Source: Burkholderiaceae bacterium (GTDB taxonomy: Bacteria; Pseudomonadota; Gammaproteobacteria; Burkholderiales; Burkholderiaceae_C). Taken from it: a stretch of 53,063 nucleotides of DNA. Of this stretch, positions 17,057-25,765 are shown piece by piece; the stretch's first letter is position 1, and every line of letters begins with the position of its first letter. The notes beneath the pieces are model-generated. The model did not search any database. It was not told where the DNA came from and saw only the letters and a list, made by a program, of their open reading frames with translations. Made by a program: the position numbers and the translations under genes. Where the stretch lies: the NCBI GenBank assembly GCA_017848435.1, contig JAFEHU010000053.1:1-53063 (forward strand), given 5' to 3'.

Positions 17057-18310
17057 TTACGGCGATGTTGTTAAACTGTCGTCGCCATTTCTCTGCCGGA
17101 AAAATTCTTCTGCAGCTTTTTCCGCCGGCGACGCCACTGCTTCGCCTTTAATTCGGCGCCGAACCGAGACGTGCGCGACGCGCCCGCCCGAGTAACTTTG
17201 CAGCGATCTGCGGCTGTTTCCCATGACTTTTGCCGTCTCGTCGTGGCCGCGAATGACCCTGCTGTTTGCGGCAAATTGGTGCCGCATGGTGTACAGGGAA
17301 ATTTTTCGCTTTGTCCCGAAGAGTTCTTGGCACGCTTGCCAGAGTCGGATGCGACAGGCGTCGTAGTAATTCTTGAATTTTCCGCCGGCGTCCAGGTAGT
17401 GCTGAAGACTGTTCAGGTGGGCGTCGACCCAGCGTGCTTCTTCTGCCTCAACGGGCACGAGTCGGTACACGTTTTCTTCATCCTCGAAGACGATGTCGTA
17501 CGCGTTTTCGTACGGATTTTTTTCCGGATCTTCGTCGCTTCTTTGCGGTGGAAATGGGGAGTTTTCTTGCGTGTAAGTTGGCTGGATTGTTCCGCGTCTT
17601 TGGTGGTAGTCGGCCAGGGCTTTTTGAAGCCTGGTTTTGTCCAGTTTGCTCTTGGCTGTTTTGACCTGCAGCTCGGTTCGGCTTTCGTCGTTCCAGACGG
17701 CTGTTTCCCACTCGACCGGGCGCAGCCCGGTGACGAGTCCGGCCATCATGAAGAGGGCCGTGTTTGTTGGCCAGAACGAATTTCTGCGTGAATCGTTGAG
17801 TCGGTCTAGGATGAGTCCGATTTCAGTTGGCGTGATGTGCTGTTGTACGTTGCGACTCTCTTTCCGTCGTGTTCGCGGCGCGTTTTCTTGTTGATGCTGG
17901 ATGTTCCGGAGGTGGAAGAATCCGTGGACGTATGCGAGTTTTTCGTCGTCACTTCCGTTCGCGATTTTGTAGGCGAAGATGTAGGCGAGTGCCGATCGGG
18001 TGAGTCGCCAGGTGCCGACTGCCCAGTCCCGATCTTCATTGAGTTGGACCATGGCGTTCACGAATTCGATCGGACTCAGGTGGTTGGGGGCGGGGTCGGA
18101 TGGGTCGCGGTGTTTGATCGGCGACAGGTATGGCGGGTGTTCGAGGTCTTGTCCGAGGGCCCGGGCAATGGACTGGATGCGGGTCTTGTACTGATGGACG
18201 GTGTCCTCGGAGACTGAGTTGGTCACCTCTTCTGCCTGGGTCATGATGCCCTCGATCACGTGGCTTGGGAGCTGCTGTAGGTGCTCTAGGCTTAGGTCGT
18301 TTTCAGTCAT
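17057..18310 (-). CDS. Divergent tyrosine recombinase/integrase
   Basis: 417 residues from the ATG at 18310, which has AGGA eight bases upstream. The C-terminal half fits the phage-integrase fold: box I arginine R197 in TGLRPVE, box II YTMRH with R343, and MGNSRRSLQSYSG with candidate nucleophile Y373. Two usual histidines are replaced: box II HxxR reads YxxR (Y340), and the H of LGH reads N365. The N-terminal part (about 40-150) could be a SAM-like core-binding domain. Such proteins move genomic islands. It lies at the island's right side, with a small gene upstream on the same strand. Its GC content looks lower than the chromosome. Activity is uncertain given the substitutions. Confidence 0.7.
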   Translation of the reverse strand: MTENDLSLEHLQQLPSHVIEGIMTQAEEVTNSVSEDTVHQYKTRIQSIARALGQDLEHPPYLSPIKHRDPSDPAPNHLSPIEFVNAMVQLNEDRDWAVGTWRLTRSALAYIFAYKIANGSDDEKLAYVHGFFHLRNIQHQQENAPRTRRKESRNVQQHITPTEIGLILDRLNDSRRNSFWPTNTALFMMAGLVTGLRPVEWETAVWNDESRTELQVKTAKSKLDKTRLQKALADYHQRRGTIQPTYTQENSPFPPQRSDEDPEKNPYENAYDIVFEDEENVYRLVPVEAEEARWVDAHLNSLQHYLDAGGKFKNYYDACRIRLWQACQELFGTKRKISLYTMRHQFAANSRVIRGHDETAKVMGNSRRSLQSYSGGRVAHVSVRRRIKGEAVASPAEKAAEEFFRQRNGDDSLTTSP

Positions 18311-18522
18311 GTGCGTCCTGAGTCGTATACTTAATTTGGCCCGATTTTTTTGAGGCTCGATTTTTCCGGTTAATTTTTGGCATTTTTTCCGTTTGAATTT
18401 TGCCGATTGTCCGACTGCTGTATGTAGTGTTACACTTATATCCAAACACTATCCCCAACTGTTAACACTTAACAATAAATGCGATAACACAACAAAATGG
18501 CGTTTTTTCGGCGCATTTTATC

Positions 18523-19152
18523 TATACACTTTCGGCAAGCTGGCAGAATTTATAACAGATGTTATTGAAATAAGGCCTCAGCCTGACTGCCTTTCAGGGC
18601 CTATTGAGGACTCTCCTTCTTGAGGCGTCTGAGTGCTCTGTTTTCTGGCGAACGGGACGATTGGAGAGCCGCTGATGCGTGAGCTCGACGACACTCCAGC
18701 CACCTTTGCGAGCAGTCCGTTTTGGATTTGATTCACCCGGGCGGGGCTCGGCGGGACAAGTGGGCGACCCGTTCGCGGCCTTCCTTCGGGCTCTTGTGTG
18801 TTCGTCGTCGGCTGAAAATTCTGGACCGGAGGTGCCTGGGTTGAGCTTGCCGATCCACCTCCAAGTCCACTCGGTGATCTGAGGCTCATCTCCAGGGAGC
18901 CAATCACCGATGTCCGCATCAAGCTCGCTTCGGCCAAAGACTTCACCTTTTTCGCCCTGGACCTTGGCGCCCTCAATTGGGACAAGATCTCAAAAAGCAG
19001 GGGCGCCTCGCTCCTGTAGACCCTCAAGTCCATCCTGAAAAAGGGGTCGTCGCCATCGTCTTCGGGCCCGTTAAAGCCAATTTCGCCGTTGTTCATGCCC
19101 AATCCTTGGTCCTAATTGGTTGAAAGTGTATACATACCCGAGCAAAGTGTAT
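18523..19152. repeat. AAAGTGTATA motifs flanking the small gene beside the recombinase
   Basis: TATACACTTTC at 18523-18533 and GAAAGTGTATA at 19122-19132 are perfect inverted copies on either side of the 172-aa gene. A third partial copy (AAAGTGTAT) is at 19144-19152. The AT-rich gap at 18420-18580 also repeats TGTTA/TAACA words. These could be recombinase arm sites, operators or an origin-like iteron region. Confidence 0.4.
18578..19096 (-). CDS. Small hypothetical protein beside the recombinase
   Basis: 172 residues from the ATG at 19096, with AAGGA seven bases upstream. The first 70 residues are the more ordered part: acidic start (NGPEDDGDDPFF), then LLFEILSQLRAPRSRAKKVKSLAEASLMR, a basic amphipathic helix. 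The remainder is rich in G, P, S and Q and is probably disordered. I do not recognise it. It is upstream of the recombinase on the same strand, separated by about 270 bp of AT-rich DNA, and could be an excisionase-like or regulatory partner. Confidence 0.45.
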   Translation of the reverse strand: MNNGEIGFNGPEDDGDDPFFRMDLRVYRSEAPLLFEILSQLRAPRSRAKKVKSLAEASLMRTSVIGSLEMSLRSPSGLGGGSASSTQAPPVQNFQPTTNTQEPEGRPRTGRPLVPPSPARVNQIQNGLLAKVAGVSSSSRISGSPIVPFARKQSTQTPQEGESSIGPERQSG

Positions 19153-19811
19153 TGCTGTTACTTTGTTTAGATGCTCGAAGCGTAGAGACAAAACACTCAA
19201 AGTGCAATTTTATTTTGGTGCTATTTACGCAGTACAGCCGAAATTATCGTGAATGTTATGTTATCCAGGCCGCACTGGCACTATCTCGGTGTGCGCCCGC
19301 TATTGGTCGATGGCTGCGGTAATTTCGTCGCCATGAGCTCTGGGTCATTTTTCTGAAATTCGCTCGCTATTTCGCGTTTTACGGAGCTTCTTTTGCTTGG
19401 TCGCGGCCCATGATCGCGCCCGAGTTGGCTCGAGGCGTGCAAAACCACCTCAAAAGGAATACTTTGAGGTTAATTTTTCGCTTTGACGAGTGAGCCCAGG
19501 GCTTGAAGCGCAAAGCTCTGCAAATTCGAAGAAGCTAGCGCTTCTGGGGCTGGATTCCGGCATGCCCCTGCTTGATTCGGCCAAAAAACTGCTGCAAATC
19601 CAGTTGTTTTTTGGAGGGCGGATTGCCTGCGGACCGCTGCAAAAACTGAGCGGCCACCGGCTTGTTGCTTGCGCCAGTTTTCTGGCTTGAAGCGCGCGCG
19701 CTTTTTCAGTGAGTGCCCGAGAAAGAATGATGGCGACGGATGGGTCTATTTAGCAAGTTGTCCAGTCCATCCAGCGCTTTGCACATTCACCTCCGACGTC
19801 GTAAGGGATGA
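19097..19811. other. Gene-free junction between the island and the chromosome
   Basis: About 700 bp with no convincing gene; the short open frames here lack ribosome sites and recognisable protein character. The left part is AT-rich and carries the AAAGTGTATA motifs. AGTTGTCCAG at 19756-19765 has a perfect inverted copy CTGGACAACT at 19817-19826, the second lying inside the last codons of the amidohydrolase gene. The region probably contains the right attachment site of the island, but no second att copy can be seen in the window. Confidence 0.45.
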
Positions 19812-21005
19812 TCACCCTGGACAACTAAGCCAGCTCTGTACCAGCCTCACCCAAACCGTGGCGCCGAGCGGCAACAAGTCGTCGTTGAAGTCGTAGCTGG
19901 GGTTGTGCAGCATGCAAGGCCCACCACCGTGGCCCATTTCTCTGTGCATGCCATCGCCGTTGCCGATGAAGGCATAACACCCCGGCTTCTCCAGCAGCAT
20001 GTAGGCAAAGTCTTCCGCGCCCATGGTGGGCTCTTGCGCCACCACGTTGGCCGCGCCGACCACGTCGGCCATCACCTGCTGCAAAAAAGCGGTTTCGTTG
20101 GCGTGGTTGACGGTGGGTGGGTAATTGCGCACGAACTCAAAGTCGCACTGCGCGCCAAACGCCGCGCAGGTGTGCTCGGCAATCGCCTGCATGCGCTGCT
20201 CGATCAAATCGAGCACCTCCAGCGTGAAGGTGCGCACCGTGCCCTGCAGTTCGCAGCTGTCAGGCACCACGTTGGTGGCTTCGCCAGCGTGAACCATCGT
20301 CACCGAAATCACGCCCGCGTCCACAGGCTTCTTGTTGCGGGTGATGATGGTCTGGAAGGCCAACACCATCTGGCAGGCGACCGGCACCGGGTCAATGCCG
20401 TTGTGCGGCAACGCTGCATGGCTGCCCTTGCCGCGGATGGTGATCTTGAATTCGTTGCTCGACGCCATCACCGGCCCGGCGCTCAGTGCGAACTGGCCCA
20501 CCGCCAGCCCGGGCCAGTTGTGCACACCAAACACCGCGTCCACCGGGAAACGCTCGAACAGGCCGTCACGCACCATCTCTCGCGCGCCGCCACCGCCCTC
20601 TTCCGCCGGCTGGAAAATCAGCACCACCGAGCCGTCAAAGTCGCGGTGCTTCGCCAGGTGCTGGGCCGCACCAAGCAGCATGGCCACGTGGCCGTCGTGG
20701 CCGCAGGCGTGCATCTTGCCGGGGTGGGTGCTGGCGTGGGCGAAGGTGTTGAATTCCTGGATCGGCAGGGCGTCCATGTCGGCGCGCAGGCCAATGGCGC
20801 GCTTGGAGGTGCCGTTGCGGATGATGCCCACCACACCGGTTTTGCCCAGCCCGCAGTGCACCTCGATGCCCCAGGCTTCCAGTTGCCGGGCCACCAGGTT
20901 GGCGGTGCGCAGCTCTTCAAAACACAGTTCGGGGTGGGCATGGATGTCCCGCCGCAAGGCGGCGATGCCGGCCGCTTCGGTGGCGATGGAATCGATGACT
21001 TTCAT
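19812..21005 (-). CDS. M20-family amidohydrolase (hippurate hydrolase-like)
   Basis: 397 residues. It is a metal-dependent peptidase family M20D enzyme of the hippurate/IAA-amino-acid hydrolase group, which cleaves N-acyl amino acids. The metal-binding motif MHACGHDGH lies at residues 98-106 (C101, H103, H106), ADMDALP at 75-81, the EEGGGGAREM segment supplies the catalytic and metal glutamates, and GAEDFAYML lies near the end. The last residues (VQSWLSCPG) differ from the usual ending and sit at the island border, so the native C-terminus may have been altered by integration. It is transcribed towards the island and diverges from the aminopeptidase gene. Confidence 0.88.
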   Translation of the reverse strand: MKVIDSIATEAAGIAALRRDIHAHPELCFEELRTANLVARQLEAWGIEVHCGLGKTGVVGIIRNGTSKRAIGLRADMDALPIQEFNTFAHASTHPGKMHACGHDGHVAMLLGAAQHLAKHRDFDGSVVLIFQPAEEGGGGAREMVRDGLFERFPVDAVFGVHNWPGLAVGQFALSAGPVMASSNEFKITIRGKGSHAALPHNGIDPVPVACQMVLAFQTIITRNKKPVDAGVISVTMVHAGEATNVVPDSCELQGTVRTFTLEVLDLIEQRMQAIAEHTCAAFGAQCDFEFVRNYPPTVNHANETAFLQQVMADVVGAANVVAQEPTMGAEDFAYMLLEKPGCYAFIGNGDGMHREMGHGGGPCMLHNPSYDFNDDLLPLGATVWVRLVQSWLSCPG

Positions 21006-21078
21006 GATCAGGCTCCTGTGGCTGCCATGGTAGCGAAAGCCGTGCCGCGGCTGGCGATGCGCCCCATAATTCCCAGTA

Positions 21079-22182
21079 ATGCGCCCTTTTTGCCTCCGCT
21101 TGTGTCTGCTGGCCTTGTCAGTGCTGCCGCTGGCTGGCTGCGCCAGTCTCGCAGACAGCGTCGGCTACTACTGGCAATCCGTCAGCGGCCACGTGCGGTT
21201 GATGCAGGCCGCGCGCCCGGTGGACGACTGGCTGGCCGACGACACCACCAGCGCAGCGCTGAAGGCCAGGCTGGAACTGTCGCAACGCATCCGGCAGTTT
21301 GCCGTCTCTGAACTGCACCTGCCCGACAACGCCAGCTACCGCCGCTACGCCGACCTGAAACGCACGGCCGTGGTGTGGAACGTGGTGGCCGCACCCGAGC
21401 TGTCGCTGACACTCACCACCTGGTGTTTTCCGGTGACGGGTTGCGTCGGCTACCGCGGCTATTTCACAGAAGCCGATGCCCGCGCCGAAGCCGCGCAGCT
21501 ACAAGCCACCGGACTGGAGGTGAGCGTCTACGGCGTGCCCGCCTATTCCACACTGGGGTGGCTCAACTGGGCCGGAGGCGACCCGCTGCTCAACACCTTC
21601 ATCCACTACCCGGAAGGCGAACTGGCGCGGCTGATTTTTCACGAGCTGTCCCACCAGGTGGTGTTTGCGCCAGGCGACACGGTGTTCAACGAATCCTTTG
21701 CCACCGCCGTGGAGCGGCTGGGTGGCGCGCGCTGGCTGGGCACCCAGGCCAGCGCTGCCGCGCTGGCCGAGTACACCGCCTTCAACGACCGCCGCCAGGC
21801 GTTCCGCGCCCTGACGCTGGCCACACGGCAACAATTGGCCGCCATTTACCCCAACTCAAAGCAAAATACGCTCTCAGCCTTAGGAAAATCTAGCGCTCTT
21901 GCTATGAAAAATGAAGTAATGCTGACTTTCCGCCAGCGGTACGCGGCGCTCAAGGCCAGTTGGGACGGTTACCCCGGCTACGACGCCTGGGTGGCCCGCG
22001 CCAACAACGCCGCGTTCGGCGCACAAGCCGCCTACGACGACCTGGTACCTGCGTTTGAGGCGCTGTTCGACCACGAGGGGCGCGACTGGCCCCGGTTTTA
22101 TGATGCCGTCAGACAACTGGCCGCAATGGACAAAGAAGCCCGGCACGCGGCACTGAAACAAGCCCTGACACCCCACCACTGA
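21079..22182 (+). CDS. Putative aminopeptidase, lipoprotein (COG4324 type)
   Basis: 367 residues. A lipoprotein signal peptide ends in LPLAGC, with the lipidated cysteine at residue 21, so the protein is membrane-anchored in the cell envelope. The zinc motif HELSH is at residues 188-192, with NESFATAVE downstream supplying the third ligand, as in the predicted aminopeptidase family COG4324. Residues about 260-281 (SKQNTLSALGKSSALAMKNEVM) are encoded by AT-richer DNA that resembles the window's 65-bp dispersed repeat in reverse, so the gene seems to have absorbed a repeat copy in frame. Substrate unknown. Confidence 0.8.
   Translation: MRPFCLRLCLLALSVLPLAGCASLADSVGYYWQSVSGHVRLMQAARPVDDWLADDTTSAALKARLELSQRIRQFAVSELHLPDNASYRRYADLKRTAVVWNVVAAPELSLTLTTWCFPVTGCVGYRGYFTEADARAEAAQLQATGLEVSVYGVPAYSTLGWLNWAGGDPLLNTFIHYPEGELARLIFHELSHQVVFAPGDTVFNESFATAVERLGGARWLGTQASAAALAEYTAFNDRRQAFRALTLATRQQLAAIYPNSKQNTLSALGKSSALAMKNEVMLTFRQRYAALKASWDGYPGYDAWVARANNAAFGAQAAYDDLVPAFEALFDHEGRDWPRFYDAVRQLAAMDKEARHAALKQALTPHH
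21855..21920 (-). repeat. Probable copy of the 65-bp dispersed repeat inside a gene
   Basis: Read on the - strand, this 66-bp stretch follows the intergenic repeat: TAGCAAGAGCGCTAGATT matches TAGCTGAATCGCAAGATT, and the later CTAAGGCT and GTATTTTGCTTT match CTAGGGCT and GATTTGACTTA. Its length of 22 codons keeps the aminopeptidase frame. The match is imperfect and judged by eye. Confidence 0.45.
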
Positions 22183-22202
22183 CCCCGCACTGGAGACACA
22201 CC

Positions 22203-22529
22203 ATGCCCGACATCCACATCTTGCGCGCCCACGCCCTGGGCCTGCCCGCCGCCCGCAAGCTGGCTTTTCAGTGGGCCGAGCAGGCCGAAGAGAAATTCGA
22301 CATGGCATGCACCTACGAAGAAGGCGACACCAGCGACCTGGTGAGCTTCACACGCAGCGGGGTGAACGGCACCCTCAAGGTCACCAAGGACCAGCTCGAA
22401 CTCGACGCCAAACTCGGCTTCCTGTTGGGCGCCTTCAAAGACAAGATTGAAGGCGAGATCGTGAAGAACCTCGACACGATGCTGGCCAAGAAGACGGCAG
22501 CCAAGCCCGCCGCCAAAAAGAAAGCATGA
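22203..22529 (+). CDS. Polyhydroxyalkanoic acid system family protein
   Basis: 108 residues. The pattern MPDIHILRAHALGLPAARKL...WAEQAEEKF and the stretch VNGTLKVTKDQLELDAKLGFLLGAFKDKIEGEI match the small proteins annotated as polyhydroxyalkanoic acid system (PHA granule-region) proteins. The lysine- and alanine-rich tail (KKTAAKPAAKKKA) resembles those of phasin-like DNA- or granule-binding proteins. It follows the aminopeptidase by 20 bp and overlaps the CoA transferase start by 4 bp, so it is probably cotranscribed. It may associate with polyester granules or their regulation. Confidence 0.75.
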   Translation: MPDIHILRAHALGLPAARKLAFQWAEQAEEKFDMACTYEEGDTSDLVSFTRSGVNGTLKVTKDQLELDAKLGFLLGAFKDKIEGEIVKNLDTMLAKKTAAKPAAKKKA

Positions 22530-23734
22530 CCCTCCCCCATTCCCCCACGGGGCCCCTCGCTGGGCTGAAGGTGGTGGAGCTGGGCCAGCTGATTGCGGGC
22601 CCGTTTGCCGCCAAGACCCTGGCCGACTTTGGCGCCGACGTGGTGAAGGTCGAACCCCCCAGGACCGGCGACCCGCTGCGCCAGTGGCGCCTGGTGAAAG
22701 ACGGCACCTCGGTCTGGTGGCAGGTGCAGTCGCGCAACAAACGCTCCATCGCGCTGGACCTGAAGCAGCCCGAGGCGCAGGCGGTGGTGCGTGCGCTGGC
22801 GACCGAAGCCGACGTGCTGGTCGAGAACTTCCGCCCCGGCGCCATGGAAGGCTGGGGCCTTGGCCCCGACGCCCTGCTGGCGCTGAACCCGCGCCTGGTG
22901 GTGCTGCGCATCAGTGGCTACGGCCAGACCGGCCCTTACCGCGACCGGCCTGGTTTTGCGCTGGTGGCCGAGGGCATGGGGGGCCTGCGCCACCTCACCG
23001 GCGAACCCGGCCGCGCACCTGTGCGCACCGGCGTCAGCATTGGCGACACGCTGGCCAGCCTGCACGGCGTCATCGGCATCCTGATGGCGCTGCACGAACG
23101 GCACAAGAGCGGCCAGGGCCAGGTGGTGGACGTGGCCTTGTACGAAGCGGTGTTCAACTGCATGGAAAGCCTGCTCCCGGAGTACAGCGCGTTTGGTGCG
23201 GTGCGGCAACCGGCAGGCAGTGCCTTGCCCGGAATCGCGCCCAGCAACGCCTACCGCTGCGCCTGCGGCAGCTGGGCCCTGATCGCCGGCAACGGCGACA
23301 GCATTTTCAAACGCCTGATGGCGGCCATTGGGCGCGACGACCTGGGGCAGGACACGGCCTTGGGCACCAACGCCGGCCGCGTAGCCCGGGTGGCAGAGAT
23401 TGACGCCGCGATTGGCGACTGGGCCGCCCAGCACCCGGTAGACACCGTGCTGCAGGTGCTGGCCGCAGCCGACGTGCCTTCCGGCAAGGCCTACACCGTG
23501 GCCGACATGGCCGCCGACCCGCACTACGCCGCACGCGGCATGCTGATGCCCGTCACGCTGGCCGACGGCAGCACACTCACCGTGCCCGGCATCGTGCCCA
23601 AGCTGTCCCGCACGCCCGGTGGCCAGCACCGGGCAGCACCCTCGCTCGGGCAGGACACCGATGCGGTGCTGCGCGAAGTGGGTTTGACGCCCGAACAAAT
23701 TGCCGCGCTGCGGCAGCGCGGCGTGGTGGCCTGA
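22526..23734 (+). CDS. CaiB/BaiF-family (class III) CoA transferase
   Basis: 402 residues. Family marks: GPFAAKTLADFGADVVKVEPP near residue 30, RNKRSIALDLK, VENFRPGAMEGWGLG, and GVSIGDTLASLHGVIGILMALHER, whose aspartate (about residue 174) is the expected catalytic nucleophile. Such enzymes move CoA between carboxylic acids, for example oxalate, carnitine, succinate or mesaconate; the substrate cannot be read here. It overlaps the preceding gene by 4 bp (ATGA). A 65-bp dispersed repeat lies directly downstream. Confidence 0.88.
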   Translation: MTLPHSPTGPLAGLKVVELGQLIAGPFAAKTLADFGADVVKVEPPRTGDPLRQWRLVKDGTSVWWQVQSRNKRSIALDLKQPEAQAVVRALATEADVLVENFRPGAMEGWGLGPDALLALNPRLVVLRISGYGQTGPYRDRPGFALVAEGMGGLRHLTGEPGRAPVRTGVSIGDTLASLHGVIGILMALHERHKSGQGQVVDVALYEAVFNCMESLLPEYSAFGAVRQPAGSALPGIAPSNAYRCACGSWALIAGNGDSIFKRLMAAIGRDDLGQDTALGTNAGRVARVAEIDAAIGDWAAQHPVDTVLQVLAAADVPSGKAYTVADMAADPHYAARGMLMPVTLADGSTLTVPGIVPKLSRTPGGQHRAAPSLGQDTDAVLREVGLTPEQIAALRQRGVVA

Positions 23735-23750
23735 ACGCCCGGGGACTGTC

Positions 23751-23815
23751 AGCTATTCATTCAGTAGCTGAATCGCAAGATTCGACTAGGGCTTGCCGTC
23801 GATTTGACTTAAAAA
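23751..23815 (+). repeat. 65-bp dispersed intergenic repeat, copy 1
   Basis: It begins AGCTATTCATTCAGTAGCTG, with AGCTA/TAGCT arms, and continues with CTAGGGCTTG and an A-rich end. It starts 16 bp after the CoA transferase stop and ends at the 3' end of the converging acyl-CoA-binding protein gene. Confidence 0.7.
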
Positions 23816-24070
23816 TCAGCTCAGTGAGGCAATCAGATCAATGTACTGCTGCATCGCGTCATCGCTGGAGGTGCCCTTGAGCTTGTTCCAAGCGTCCCAC
23901 TTGGCACGGGCCACCATGTCTGTGAAGCCGGGCTTCTTCTCGGTGTTGTCGCCAGTGGCACCTTGCTTGTAGAGCGCGTACAACTGCAGCAGCGTGGCGT
24001 TGTCGGGACGCTCGGTCAGGTTTTTGGAATTGGCAACTGCGGCTTCAAAAGCGGCTTTCAGATCGGCCAT
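23816..24070 (-). CDS. Acyl-CoA-binding protein
   Basis: 84 residues from the ATG at 24070, the normal ACBP length; GGAG precedes the start. The diagnostic run LLQLYALYKQGATGDN...KPGFTDMVARAKWDAWNKLKG is present, including the tyrosines and lysine that hold the CoA head group. ACBP carries long-chain acyl-CoA in the cytoplasm. It diverges from the WS/DGAT gene, in keeping with a neutral-lipid metabolic neighbourhood. Confidence 0.92.
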   Translation of the reverse strand: MADLKAAFEAAVANSKNLTERPDNATLLQLYALYKQGATGDNTEKKPGFTDMVARAKWDAWNKLKGTSSDDAMQQYIDLIASLS

Positions 24071-24202
24071 GGGGGTCTCCTGCTGGGTGTGAAATAGAAC
24101 CAAACGTCTACGCGTTCGGGTAACTGCGCTGTATCTTACGGGCAGCGCACCCGTCAGAATAGGGGTGCCCCTCAAAAGCAAAAACGAGCTGGAGACAACA
24201 CC

Positions 24203-25756
24203 ATGGTGACCCGCGTTCGGTCTGCAACAGGCAGCCCCTCAACCGCCCCGGCACAAGCTGCCGCCCCAGCCGCGAAGCGTGGCGCCAAAAAGGGCGGCGT
24301 TCAACAACAGGTGAGCCGGGCCGTGAGCGGCACGCTCGGCCTGCACGGCGAACGCATGAGTAAGGTGGACACCGCCTGGCTGCGGATGGACACCGCCTCC
24401 AACCTGATGATGATCGTTGGCGTGTGGGTGCTCAAGCCCGGCATCCAATACGCCACCGTGTGCGCCCGCGTCGAAGAACGCCTGCTGCAGTACAACCGCT
24501 TCCGTCAGCGGGTGGTGGAAGACGCCGCCGGCGCCAGCTGGGTGGACGACAAACGCTTCGACATCGCCCACCATGTGGTGCTGGAAAAACTGCCAGTAAC
24601 GAAAGGGTTGGACGAGCAAACCGCGCTGCAAGATCGCGTGGCCGCGCTGGCCATGCAGCCGCTGGACCCACGCCGCCCGCTGTGGCAGTTTCATTTGGTG
24701 GAGAATTACGACGGCGGCTCGGCACTGATCGCCCGCATCCACCACTGCATTGCCGACGGCATCGCTCTCATTTCTGTGATGATGACCATGGTCGACGGCG
24801 GCAGTGCCCCACCCAGCAAACGCAAGAAGACCGGCGCCGCCAGCACCGAAGACTGGATTGCCGACAGCCTCATCAAACCGCTGGCTGGCCTGACGGTCAA
24901 GGCGCTGGACGCCACCGGCAACAACGTTGCCAAGTCGCTGGCGCTGCTGCGCGACCCGCACAAGGGGCTGGGCCAGTCGCTCGACCTCGCCAAACTGGCC
25001 TACCAGGTGGTGAGCGACGGCGCCGCACTGGCGTTGATGCCCGACGACTCCCCCACCCGGCTGAAGGGCAAACCCGGCACCGCCAAGCGCGTGGCCTGGT
25101 GCCAGCCGCTGCCGCTGGAAGAAGTGCGCGCGGTGGGCAAGGCGCTGAACTGCTCCATCAACGATGTGTTGCTGAGCTGCGTGGCCGGCGCCATTGGCAC
25201 CTATCTGCGCGACCACGGTGACGACGTGACCGGCCAGGAAATCCGCGCCATGATCCCGGTCAACCTGCGGCCGCTGGCCGAGGCCTGGAAACTCGGCAAC
25301 CGCTTTGGCCTGGTGCCGCTGGTGTTACCAATCGGCATCGACAACCCTGTCGAGCGGGTCTACGAAGTGCGCCGCCGCATGAACCAGCTCAAGGGCAGCA
25401 CCCAGCCGCTGATGGCGTTTGGCCTGCTCGCGGTGGCTGGCCTGCTGATCAAACCAGCGCAGGACGCGATGCTGAACCTGTTTGCGAAAAAGACCACGGC
25501 AGTGATGACCAACGTGCCCGGCCCGCGCGACAAGCTCAAATTCTGCGGCGCCACGCTGGAGCAAACCATGTTCTGGGTGCCACAGTCGGGCGACGTGGGG
25601 CTAGGCGTGTCCATCCTCAGCTACGGTGGTGGCGTGCAGTTCGGCGTGATCACAGACAGCACACTGTGCCCGGACCCACAACGCATCATCGACGCCTTCG
25701 AGCCGGAGTTCGCCAAGATAGCGATGGTGACGCTGATGCTGCCCTGGGGCGACTGA
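24203..25756 (+). CDS. Wax ester synthase/diacylglycerol acyltransferase (WS/DGAT)
   Basis: 517 residues. The active-site motif HHxxxDG is HHCIADG at residues 180-186; N-x-x-NDVLL (NCSINDVLLSCVAGA) and NVPGPRDKLKFCGA are further family marks. The enzyme joins acyl-CoA to fatty alcohol or diacylglycerol to form storage lipids at the membrane. Its N-terminal 40 residues are low-complexity (A, K, P). The divergent acyl-CoA-binding protein gene would suit substrate supply. Confidence 0.9.
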   Translation: MVTRVRSATGSPSTAPAQAAAPAAKRGAKKGGVQQQVSRAVSGTLGLHGERMSKVDTAWLRMDTASNLMMIVGVWVLKPGIQYATVCARVEERLLQYNRFRQRVVEDAAGASWVDDKRFDIAHHVVLEKLPVTKGLDEQTALQDRVAALAMQPLDPRRPLWQFHLVENYDGGSALIARIHHCIADGIALISVMMTMVDGGSAPPSKRKKTGAASTEDWIADSLIKPLAGLTVKALDATGNNVAKSLALLRDPHKGLGQSLDLAKLAYQVVSDGAALALMPDDSPTRLKGKPGTAKRVAWCQPLPLEEVRAVGKALNCSINDVLLSCVAGAIGTYLRDHGDDVTGQEIRAMIPVNLRPLAEAWKLGNRFGLVPLVLPIGIDNPVERVYEVRRRMNQLKGSTQPLMAFGLLAVAGLLIKPAQDAMLNLFAKKTTAVMTNVPGPRDKLKFCGATLEQTMFWVPQSGDVGLGVSILSYGGGVQFGVITDSTLCPDPQRIIDAFEPEFAKIAMVTLMLPWGD

Positions 25757-25765
25757 AGCGCAGCC

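Noticed and set aside
19116-19690. Short + strand open frames of 66-68 codons in the island junction
   Set aside because: No ribosome sites, odd composition and no similarity I can recognise.
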